From positions 1-12,022 of the forward strand of contig JASEGN010000027.1 in the NCBI GenBank assembly GCA_030018055.1: DNA of 12,022 bases, read 5' to 3'. Below are positions 6,340 to 12,022 of the stretch, one piece after another. Numbering within the stretch: position 1 is the stretch's first letter; every line of letters starts with the position of its first letter. The notes beneath the pieces were generated by a model. The model worked only from the letters and a program-made list of their open reading frames with translations, had not been told where the DNA came from and did not search any database. Origin of the DNA: Candidatus Aenigmatarchaeota archaeon (lineage in GTDB: Archaea; Aenigmatarchaeota; Aenigmatarchaeia; CG10238-14; SCSR01). A program made the translations under genes and the position numbers.

Positions 6340-6512
6340 AACAATTTTAATTGCTAGAATGAATAAAAACTGGTAGTAGAATACTCAAAAGAAATTGTCT
6401 TGTCCATGCACAAGAAAGTCAAGCTGATACCTAAAAATCCACGTGAACAACATGTTTGGCGGTTAGTAAACTAATTTTTTAATTTCTAAATTTAAAATAT
6501 ATCTGTGATTCA
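6340..6512 (+). other. AT-rich spacer without a supported gene
   Basis: Between the decayed aIF5A copy and the true gene there is no frame I can recognise. A 34-codon open stretch ends at 6474 (tail PKNPREQHVWRLVN) with an internal ATG at 6406, but it matches no family I know and may be debris. Near the end, TTTAAAATAT at 6491-6500 could belong to the aIF5A promoter, although it is only about 18 nt from the start codon. Confidence 0.4.
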
Positions 6513-6930
6513 ATGGAAAAGACTAAATCTGTAATAAAAGAATTAAAGCCAAATAGTTTTGTGTTGATCGATGAGGTACCATGTCGTGTAGAAAAAGTAA
6601 CCATAAGTACTCCGGGTAAAAATTGAAGTCCACCTTCAATTGCCTAAGCATGGTGCTGCAAAAGCTAGGGTAGAGGCTATAGGTTTGTTAGACGATAAAA
6701 GGCATAGTATAGTTAAGCCAGCAGATGAAACTGTTGACGTGCCAATAATTACAAAGAAAATGGCACAAGTTCTTGCAATAGTTGACAATAATGCTCAGCT
6801 AATGGATTTAACTACCTATGAAGTTTTTGAACTTCCTATTCCAGAAGAAATTAAGGAAAGAGTAAAGCCAGGGGAAGAAGTTGCTTATTTTGAAGTTGTT
6901 GGTACGAAAACGTTGAAGCCAATAAAATAG
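6513..6930 (+). CDS. eif5A: Translation factor aIF5A, split by a 28-nt intron
   Basis: This factor carries hypusine (or deoxyhypusine) on one lysine and helps ribosomes through difficult peptide bonds, notably proline runs. The coding parts are 6513-6619 and 6648-6930. Joined, they give 129 residues, normal for archaea. The N-terminal part reads IKELKPNSFVLIDEVPCRVE, then TISTPGKHGAAKARVEAIG, the highly conserved hypusine loop, with Lys36 as the modification site. The C-terminal OB-fold domain includes VPIITKKMAQVLAIVD and ends GTKTLKPIK. Read without splicing, translation stops two codons after PGK at a TGA, and the downstream part lies in another frame. Removing 28 nt restores the conserved sequence exactly. 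No alternative intact copy is in the window. The upstream fragment at 6211-6339 looks like a broken duplicate. Confidence 0.92.
6620..6647 (+). other. 28-nt BHB-type intron in aIF5A at the hypusine codon
   Basis: The insert splits the AAG codon of Lys36 as AA|G. The RNA can fold as bulge-helix-bulge. GGGT (6614-6617) pairs with GCCT (6642-6645) through two G-C and two G-U pairs, with bulges AAA (6618-6620) and AAG (6646-6648). The interior is a perfect 8-bp hairpin, AATTGAAG/CTTCAATT, with loop TCCAC. Cutting each bulge after its second base gives this intron. Because AA flanks both ends, the exact cut could shift by two bases without changing the product. The outer helix is poor. Confidence 0.85.
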
Positions 6931-7060
6931 TCTGTATCGCATTTTGATTTATAATTTTTTTAAATGAAGATTAAAAATTTTTTTATTTATTTTTCATCAA
7001 GGAGCTAAATTGAAAAAGTTAAGGCAGTTTTTGGATTAGGATAAACTTCGACCATAGCCT

Positions 7061-7363
7061 TTACCTGCTATAGCTCAATAAAAACAGGCAATAAAGCCCT
7101 TTCAATAAAACCAATGCTCCCACAATCCAAAAAAACCCAATATCTTTACCAAAAAATAAAAGAAGTGATGTTACACCTGTAGCTAAATCAATCATACCCA
7201 TGAACGCTCCAAACCAAGGAGTAGTGAGCATTGAACAAACTCCTTTTAGAGTTGAAAGAAGGAAAATTGTGAAGAGAAAATCGCGAAGGGTACCAAGAAG
7301 CGATACACCTGCAAATACGTCATAGATGCTTAAAATTATTGCCACTACCCCCAATACTACCAT
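7061..7363 (-). CDS. Small integral membrane protein of unknown function
   Basis: I do not recognise the family of this 100-residue protein. It is mostly hydrophobic, with about four likely membrane segments: residues 1-17 (VVLGVVAIILSIYDVF), 20-41 around LLGTLRDFLFTIFLLS, 48-70 (WFGAFMGMIDLATGVTSLLLFF) and 74-97 (IGFFWIVGALVLLKGLYCLFLL). There are no obvious catalytic residues and no cleavable signal peptide. Its ATG lies 3 nt after the cbf5 stop codon, so the two are probably co-transcribed and translationally coupled. Whether it has any part in RNA modification is unknown. Confidence 0.7.
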   Translation of the reverse strand: MVVLGVVAIILSIYDVFAGVSLLGTLRDFLFTIFLLSTLKGVCSMLTTPWFGAFMGMIDLATGVTSLLLFFGKDIGFFWIVGALVLLKGLYCLFLLSYSR

Positions 7364-7366
7364 TCA

Positions 7367-8311
7367 TCACCCAGGATATATTCCCTTCTCCATAAAAACT
7401 CTATCTGTCCTAACAGCAATTCCACCTCTCTTTTCATAAATTTCCTGACTGGTCATTTTAGCGATACCTAGTGCAACAAGTTCCTCCTTTAAAGAATATA
7501 TTGCTATGGTCTCACCTTTAATAATTCCTTTTTGCAATCTTGTAATTCCCTTAACATAAGTTGGAGCACCTTTACAAATACTTGCAATTGCGGAATCTTT
7601 AACGAAAATTTTTTTAACATGAGGAATAGCATACTCAACTGGAATCAAAATTTTTTTAAGTGGTTTTTCATTCCCTTCCTTCCAAAATTCATATGCATCT
7701 TTTATTTTAACCAAGCTGAATGCTTGTTCTTCGATAAAACTTCCTGCTCTCGTTCTTCTCAGCTCAGTTAGATGAGCACCTATGCCTAAAGCTTTGCCAA
7801 GATCATCGATAAGTTTTCTCACATATAAACCTGCTTCACAACCAACTTTAAATAAAACATCCTTTTCTTCAATTTCTAAAATATCAAAAAAATAAATTTG
7901 TTTTTCTCTGGGTCTTCTTGCCACAGCTGCTTTTACAGGAGGTACCTGGACTATTTTTCCTACAAATTTATCATGGATAATGTTGTGAAGTACTACTTCG
8001 TCAATTTCTTTGTGTAGATGCATTACTCCAACATACTCCTTATCCAAACCTAAAAACACTGACATAGCTTTCGTCGCACTTTCTAGAGCTACTGGTAGCA
8101 CACCAGTTACGTGTGGATCCAAAGTGCCAGCATGACCAGCCCTTTTAACTTGAAAAATTTCTCTAATCCATTGAGTAATTATGTGGGATGTCGGACCACT
8201 ATGTTTATCTACTATTATTACTGCAGTTTTAATTAGTTCATCCATGGTTCTTTCTTGAGGTTTCTTACCATACCTTTCATCGGTTTCCTCCTCACTTTTA
8301 ATCAGCCACAT
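7367..8311 (-). CDS. cbf5: rRNA/tRNA pseudouridine synthase Cbf5
   Basis: This is the catalytic subunit of the archaeal H/ACA guide-RNA complex, which makes pseudouridine in rRNA; archaeal Cbf5 can also modify tRNA U55 without a guide. Its 314 residues are close to the usual 330-340. Motif I is KHSGPTSH (36-43). The catalytic loop is RAGHAGTLDPHVTGVLPVA (57-75) with catalytic Asp65. Motif III follows around EAGLYVRKLIDDLG. A PUA domain covers about 235-310 (KIFVKDSAIASICKGAP to AVRTDRVFMEKGIYPG). Crenarchaeal cbf5 genes often carry a BHB intron, but this one is uninterrupted. A TATA-like element sits about 33 nt upstream of the start codon. Confidence 0.96.
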   Translation of the reverse strand: MWLIKSEEETDERYGKKPQERTMDELIKTAVIIVDKHSGPTSHIITQWIREIFQVKRAGHAGTLDPHVTGVLPVALESATKAMSVFLGLDKEYVGVMHLHKEIDEVVLHNIIHDKFVGKIVQVPPVKAAVARRPREKQIYFFDILEIEEKDVLFKVGCEAGLYVRKLIDDLGKALGIGAHLTELRRTRAGSFIEEQAFSLVKIKDAYEFWKEGNEKPLKKILIPVEYAIPHVKKIFVKDSAIASICKGAPTYVKGITRLQKGIIKGETIAIYSLKEELVALGIAKMTSQEIYEKRGGIAVRTDRVFMEKGIYPG

Positions 8312-8340
8312 ATCATCAATTAACTTTCAAATTTCAAAAA

Positions 8341-8347
8341 TTATAAA
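8341..8347 (-). promoter_or_regulatory. TATA box-like element for cbf5
   Basis: The minus strand reads TTTATAA, centred 33 nt upstream of the cbf5 ATG (8311). That would place the transcript start a few bases before the start codon. There is no clear Shine-Dalgarno site, consistent with a short leader. Confidence 0.4.
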
Positions 8348-8359
8348 TCATATTCATTT

Positions 8360-8375
8360 TTAGAAGAACTTCTAA
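8360..8375. repeat. 7-bp inverted repeat upstream of cbf5
   Basis: The sequence TTAGAAG-AA-CTTCTAA is a perfect inverted repeat with a 2-nt centre, just beyond the cbf5 TATA-like element. A near copy in inverted orientation, AAGTTCTTCTA, lies at 8514-8524 and pairs over 11 bases with 8361-8371. The pair brackets most of the gap between the divergent cbf5 and homing-endonuclease genes. It could be an operator, a boundary or chance in AT-rich DNA. I see no gene between the two arms that I would defend. Confidence 0.4.
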
Positions 8376-8550
8376 TATAAAAGTTTACATTAGAAATTTT
8401 CAAATGTCCTAATTCAATAAGAAGAAAAAATGAAAGTCTTTAAAATAAAAGAAGCTATAATTTTCTTTATCTTTAATTTTTACTGGAAAAGAGGTGTTTC
8501 AAAAATTTCATATAAGTTCTTCTACTAATATATGCTTAGAAACTGACTTT

Positions 8551-8557
8551 GAGGTGG
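8551..8557 (+). promoter_or_regulatory. Ribosome binding site of the homing endonuclease gene
   Basis: GAGGTGG lies 7 nt before the ATG at 8565, a good Shine-Dalgarno match at normal spacing. It supports that start codon and shows the endonuclease gene is set up to be translated on its own. Confidence 0.55.
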
Positions 8558-8564
8558 TTAAGAA

Positions 8565-9479
8565 ATGTTATTAAGAGATGGAAAAGGAAGATTTATAAAG
8601 GGAAGTAAACCATTACATATATTAAAAAATTTTGAGCAAATTTTGGAAGATTATTTTGAGCGATATTTAGGTTGCAACAGAATTGCAAAAAAATACAAGA
8701 TTAATAGAACCACTATATCGAAATGGCTCGAGTTAAAAAACAGGAGGGAAGAAGTTCTGGAAATAATTAAAAGGAGGAAATGGAATCTTTCTCTGGCAAA
8801 AGAAAATGTAGGAAAAGAGGGGATAAAAGTGAGGGCACTAAAACGAAGGAAAAAAATTAAAACTAAGTTTACACCTGAAATGGCATATTTTCTGGGTGCT
8901 GTAATTGGTGATGGTACAGTAAGTAAAAATAGTGTAGAACTTAACTTGTGGGATTTTAATTTCCCAAAAGAATGTCTTAATAAGGGTGAAAAGGCACTTG
9001 GGATAAAAGGCTCTTTAAAGAGCGCCATCGATGAAAATATGAAAAGATATTATAGGGTAAGGTTTGACTCAATTGAGGCAGTTAATTTTATTAGAAAATT
9101 TAAAAAAAGTACAAGGGAGTGGAGCGTTCCTAAAGAAATTTTAGATTCGACTAGCGTTAAACCTCATTTCTTAAAGGGATTTTTTGATGCTGAAGGTTGG
9201 GTAGCACTAAGTCCATTAAGATATAAAGAGAAAATTTATTTGCGATGCTATGTAAGTTGTTCATCTACTAATTCAAGAGGTTTAAAACAAATATCTAAAC
9301 TTCTTCAAGACTTGGGAATAAAGCATGGCATTTATTCTTATAAAAATAATTATGAATGGAGAATAACTGTAAAAAGTGAAAGTATTAGAAAATTTAGGGA
9401 TTTGATTGGATTCTCCACAGAGCCAAATAACTCACGGTTAAACTCATTTATAAAAGGAGGTGATGCAGCTGGAAGATAA
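8565..9479 (+). CDS. Free-standing LAGLIDADG homing endonuclease with N-terminal HTH
   Basis: This 304-residue protein is a LAGLIDADG homing endonuclease encoded as a separate gene, neither inside an intein nor in an rRNA intron. An N-terminal helix-turn-helix spans about residues 37-56 (CNRIAKKYKINRTTISKWLE). A basic linker follows. The two signature helices are YFLGAVIGDGTV (108-119, Asp116) and FLKGFFDAEGWV (202-213, Asp208/Glu210), so both catalytic acids are present and the enzyme could be active. Such enzymes cut a long, specific site and drive copying of the DNA that carries them. Its last 17 nt overlap the start of the exonuclease gene, so it sits directly upstream of a gene holding a mini-intron. 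The target is unknown. Confidence 0.88.
   Translation: MLLRDGKGRFIKGSKPLHILKNFEQILEDYFERYLGCNRIAKKYKINRTTISKWLELKNRREEVLEIIKRRKWNLSLAKENVGKEGIKVRALKRRKKIKTKFTPEMAYFLGAVIGDGTVSKNSVELNLWDFNFPKECLNKGEKALGIKGSLKSAIDENMKRYYRVRFDSIEAVNFIRKFKKSTREWSVPKEILDSTSVKPHFLKGFFDAEGWVALSPLRYKEKIYLRCYVSCSSTNSRGLKQISKLLQDLGIKHGIYSYKNNYEWRITVKSESIRKFRDLIGFSTEPNNSRLNSFIKGGDAAGR
9456..9464 (+). promoter_or_regulatory. Strong Shine-Dalgarno site overlapping the exonuclease start
   Basis: GGAGGTGAT is a full-length match to the archaeal anti-Shine-Dalgarno sequence, inside the end of the endonuclease gene. It runs into the ATG at 9463, which is closer than usual for initiation there. An in-frame stop at 9451 limits the start to AAG, GAG, GTG 9460 or ATG 9463, or to a non-AUG codon further on. 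Confidence 0.5.
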
Positions 9480-10034
9480 TACCATTATATTCTTAGACAT
9501 CGAAAAATTATAACCCAACTGGTTATAGTTCGAGAAACGACTGATTTAAAAGCTGATATAGGCCAACTGACAGCCATAGGAATTATAAAAAATGAAAATG
9601 TTGAAGTGAAATTTGTTGACAGTCCTGAGGATGAGAAAGATGTTTTAAAGTGGTTTAAAGAAAAGCTGAAGGGTTGTAAGTTGATAATTACTTGGAATGG
9701 TGATAACTTTGATATTCCATTTTTACTGACCCGAAGTGTAATTCTTGATGAAGAGTTACAAGAGCTAACTAAAATCAGGAGCTTAGACCTATGTAGATTT
9801 TGCAAAGAAAAATTTTCCATGGCTAAATACAGCTTGGTCGAAGTTTCCCGTTCACTTGGGATTAAAAAACCTGATGAAATAAATTGGAAGAGCATGAGCG
9901 CACTCTACTTGAATGCTGTAAGGGGTGATGAAAAAGCGAAAGCTAATATAATTGAGCACTGTACGAGTGATCTTTTTGCTTTAAAAAAAATTTTCGAAAA
10001 AATTAAGGTATATATTCCATTCAATCTTCTGTAG
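9463..10034 (+). CDS. DEDD-type 3'-5' exonuclease (RNase H-like), split by a 32-nt intron
   Basis: The coding parts are 9463-9504 and 9537-10034; joined they give 179 residues of a single RNase H-like exonuclease domain, like the proofreading domain of family-B polymerases but standing alone. Exo I is IIFLDIETTDL, with Asp12 and Glu14. Exo II is ITWNGDNFDIPFL (65-77), with Asp73 in the NFD position. Exo III is EHCTSDLFAL (154-163), with Asp159 as the last metal ligand. Unspliced, the reading frame ends at TAA three codons after DIE, and TTDL lies in a different frame. The ATG at 9463 overlaps the endonuclease gene, so the two are probably co-translated. The substrate, DNA or RNA, is not evident. 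A broken pseudogene is the alternative, but the downstream frame is otherwise clean and keeps its catalytic residues. Confidence 0.8.
9505..9536 (+). other. 32-nt putative BHB intron in the exonuclease gene
   Basis: A 5-nt loop (CAACT) caps a helix of TTATAACC with GGTTATAG, extended by A-T pairs. Removing exactly 32 nt gives DIETTDL. The bulges would be AAA and AAA around a central helix ATCG/CGAG, with one A-G mismatch. A competing register, TCGA/TCGA, has four perfect pairs but would remove 30 nt and shift the frame. The exact cuts are therefore less certain than in aIF5A, and the A-runs on both sides allow several positions with the same product. Confidence 0.7.
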
Positions 10035-10104
10035 AAATTTGTTTGACTTTTTTAATTTTTAAACAAGTTTTAGCTTTAGATTACAATTTATAATAGATTA
10101 AGCT

Positions 10105-10110
10105 GGTGAT
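10105..10110 (+). promoter_or_regulatory. Ribosome binding site of aIF5B
   Basis: GGTGAT lies 4 nt before the ATG at 10115 and matches the archaeal anti-Shine-Dalgarno core. It supports initiation at 10115, upstream of the intron, rather than at the internal TTG at 10202. A TATA-like TTTATAAT at 10087-10094 is too close to give a leader containing this site, so the gene may be read from further upstream. Confidence 0.5.
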
Positions 10111-10114
10111 AATA

Positions 10115-11872
10115 ATGAAAGAAGAAGAAATTAGAAGTCCAATAGTTGCAGTGCTTGGGCATGTTGATCACGGGATATCTTAAGGATACGTATAGACCAC
10201 ATTGCTCGATAAGATTAGAGGTACTGCTGTTGCTCTAGCAGAAGCTGGACAAATTACTCAAGCCATAGGAGCAACCCACATACCCATTAAAGTAATTGAA
10301 AAAATTTGTGGTGAGCTTCTGGAAAAATTTAAAATCGAGTTAATAATTCCTAGTTTGCTTGTAATTGATTCTCCTGGACATGCTGCATTTATGACCATGA
10401 GAAAAAGAGGAGGTAGCGTAGCTGACCTAGCAATCCTTGTTATCGATGTTAATGAGGGCTTTCAAGAGCAGACCGATGAGAGCCTTGCTATTTTAAAGCA
10501 ATTTAACGTACCGTTTGTGGTCGCAGCAACAAAAATTGATAAAATCGCTGGATGGTACCCAAAAGAGATGGCCACTTTTTCTGACAGCTTTGGCTTACAA
10601 AGAGAGGAAGTAAAAGGAGAGCTAGAAAAAAAGCTGTACCAAATAGTTTCTCAGCTAGCTGAAAGAGGTTATGATGCCGAGAGATTTGATAAGGTAAGTG
10701 ATTTTAAGAAGCAAATAGCAATAGCTCCTACCTCTGGAATTACAGGTGAAGGCATTGCTGAGCTACTGATGATTTTAGCTGGTATGGCACAACAGTTTTT
10801 GAAAGGCAGATTAAAAATTTCAAAAATCTGTAGGGGGTGCATTTTGGAGGTGAAAGAAACTATAGGTTTTGGTATAACAATCGACGCGATACTATATGAT
10901 GGGAAGATTAAGAAGGGTGATTATTTGGTGATAGGTGGTAAAGAGCCTACGGTCACGAAAGTGAAAGCGTTGTTGAAACCAAGCCCGTTGAAAGAGCTTA
11001 GAGTTGAAAAGAAGTTTGAATCTGTTGATGAGGTTTTTGCTTCAGCTGGAATAAAAATTGCTGCTCCAGGTTTGGAAGAGGTAATTGCAGGTTCACCTTT
11101 AGTTGCAGTAGAAAAGGAAGAGGAGATTGAAGAGGCGAAAAAACTCGTTCAAATGGAAGTTAAAGAAGTTGAATTTGTTAAAGAGGTTGATGGAATTGTG
11201 TTAAAGGCCGATACTCTCGGTGGCTTAGAAGCTATGGTTAAATTGTTAAAAGATGCAGAGATTGCTATTAGAAAAGCAGAAGTAGGTCATGTTACCAAAC
11301 AAGATGTTATTGAAGCTCAACAGGTGAGCGATAGGTTAAGAAAAGTTATACTAGCCTTTAATGTTAAGATTTTGGATGAAGCTGCAGATCTAGCTAAAGA
11401 TTTAAAAATCAGAATTTTTTCGAACAACATCATCTATAGGTTAATGGAAGAATATAAGGAATGGTGCTTCCAAGAAAAGGAAAAGGAAATTAATGAAAAA
11501 CTTGAAAAAGTTTCTAGGCCAGTTAAGATTAAATTGTTGAAAGGGTTTACTTTTAGAGCTAGTAAACCTTGTATAGTTGGAGTTGAAGTTTTGGCTGGGT
11601 TGCTAAAACCTGGAGTTTTGCTTAGGAAAGAGGATGGTAAAATAATTGATAGAGTAAAGGAAATTCAATCGGAAGGTAGAAAAATACCCGAAGCTAAGGC
11701 TGGAGATAGGGTAGCTATTTCCATGGAAAAACCAATGATGGGAAGAACTATTCATGAAGGAGATATTTTGATATCTGTTTTGAGGGATGAGGATTTGAAG
11801 GTGCTGAGGGGATTTTGGAATAGAATAAGCGAAAGTGAAAGAGAGCTTTTAAAGGAGATGGAAAGTCTTTAG
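10115..11872 (+). CDS. infB: Translation initiation factor aIF5B (IF2 family), split by an 18-nt intron
   Basis: This GTPase promotes joining of ribosomal subunits at initiation. The coding parts are 10115-10175 and 10194-11872, giving 579 residues, close to the usual 590-600. The G1 P-loop is GHVDHGKT (15-22). G3 is DSPGHAAF (79-86) and G4 is TKID (133-136). The switch region contains GATHIP, and the later beta-barrel and C-terminal domains are full length, ending KVLRGFWNRISESERELL. Unspliced, translation reads HVDHGIS and stops at TAA. With the insert removed the P-loop reads HVDHGKTTLLDKIRGT, as in all family members. A start at the internal TTG (10202) would delete the P-loop and give an inactive GTPase, so it is unlikely. 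Confidence 0.94.
10176..10193 (+). other. 18-nt BHB-type intron in aIF5B at the P-loop lysine codon
   Basis: The insert TATCTTAAGGATACGTAT splits the codon of P-loop Lys21 as A|AG. The fold has an outer helix around GATC/GACC (C-G and U-A next to the bulge, G-C and U-A beyond one mismatch). The central helix is ACGG (10170-10173) with ACGT (10188-10191): three Watson-Crick pairs plus one G-A. The bulges are GAT (10174-10176) and ATA (10192-10194). The interior hairpin is ATC-TTAAG-GAT. Cutting each bulge after its second base gives precisely the intron needed to restore the protein. Its length is a multiple of three, but it contains an in-frame TAA. Confidence 0.85.
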
Positions 11873-12022
11873 TTGCTATTAGGCTACTCATATACAAACT
11901 CTTCATTTACAACTAAAAATAAAAACCAAAATTTATTTCTGAACGATTTAAATATCTTAACTATTTCTGATAGTTTATTTTATTATTGACATGTGTTCAA
12001 TAAAAACAAGAAGTTAATGACT
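11873..12022. other. AT-rich tail of the window, no gene supported
   Basis: The 150 nt after aIF5B hold no frame that starts and looks coding on either strand. Several short T-runs after the stop codon could end the aIF5B transcript. The next gene must lie beyond the window. Confidence 0.4.

Noticed and set aside
6406..6474. A 22-codon ORF ending PREQHVWRLVN
   Set aside because: Very short, matches no family I know, and lies in decayed sequence between the two aIF5A copies.
6640..6930. aIF5A read as a 96-residue gene starting at TTG 6640
   Set aside because: It would begin inside the hypusine loop and lose the N-terminal domain, which is present at 6513-6619.
7367..8311. A possible BHB intron in cbf5
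   Set aside because: This gene carries such introns in many crenarchaea, so I looked, but the frame is continuous through the catalytic loop and PUA domain.
8430..8528. A 32-codon ORF in the cbf5/endonuclease gap
   Set aside because: AT-rich low-complexity composition and no ribosome binding site. Its WKRGVSKISYKF stretch faintly recalls an HTH helix, but not enough to call a gene.
6614..10193. The three coding interruptions as sequencing or assembly errors
   Set aside because: Errors are usually 1-2 nt indels. These are 28, 18 and 32 nt, each with an internal hairpin and bulges, and each restores a conserved motif exactly when removed. The tRNA genes beside them show the same pattern.
10202..11872. 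aIF5B read as a shorter gene starting at TTG 10202
   Set aside because: This start deletes the P-loop, which no functional family member lacks, while the missing residues are encoded upstream in a clean frame with a Shine-Dalgarno site.

Overview
This window is AT-rich and archaeal. It carries the archaeal set of information-processing genes: an RFC small-subunit clamp loader, RNA polymerase subunit P, ribosomal proteins L37Ae and S19e, a PDCD5-family protein, RNase P component 4, a HerA-type ATPase, a minimal histone, aIF5A, Cbf5 and aIF5B. Histone, PDCD5 and HMf-like features rule out bacteria. I cannot name the lineage from sequence alone.

Layout. At the left, on the minus strand, lies an edge-truncated Rossmann/SLOG-like protein (1-521). 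A compact minus-strand run follows, transcribed from right to left: rps19e, PDCD5, rpl37ae, rpoP and rfcS (3998 down to 617). Most genes are 0-2 nt apart, and rfcS is interrupted by a 455-residue intein. Further upstream on the same strand are rnp4 and two tRNA-Pro genes, UGG and GGG. The plus strand then carries a HerA-like ATPase, a histone, a decayed aIF5A-like fragment and the true aIF5A gene. A minus-strand pair (cbf5 and a small membrane protein) comes next. The window ends with three plus-strand genes: a free-standing LAGLIDADG homing endonuclease, a DEDD-type exonuclease and aIF5B.

The main discovery is a set of five very short insertions that look like bulge-helix-bulge (BHB) introns, the type cut by the archaeal tRNA-splicing endonuclease. 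Two are at non-canonical places in the tRNA-Pro genes: 13 nt in the D-loop of UGG and 16 nt in the variable loop of GGG. Three interrupt protein-coding genes: 28 nt in aIF5A, 18 nt in aIF5B and 32 nt in the exonuclease. Each mRNA insertion brings an in-frame stop, so the unspliced message cannot make the protein. Removing it restores the conserved sequence exactly. In aIF5A the insertion splits the codon of the predicted hypusine lysine. In aIF5B it splits the codon of the P-loop lysine. In the exonuclease it falls directly after the DxE catalytic motif.

Taken together, two translation factors and both proline tRNAs in this 12 kb appear to depend on the same RNA-splicing machinery (splicing endonuclease plus RtcB ligase, neither encoded here). 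An intein and a free-standing homing endonuclease sit in the same window. Splicing is inferred from sequence and folding by eye; RNA data would settle it.
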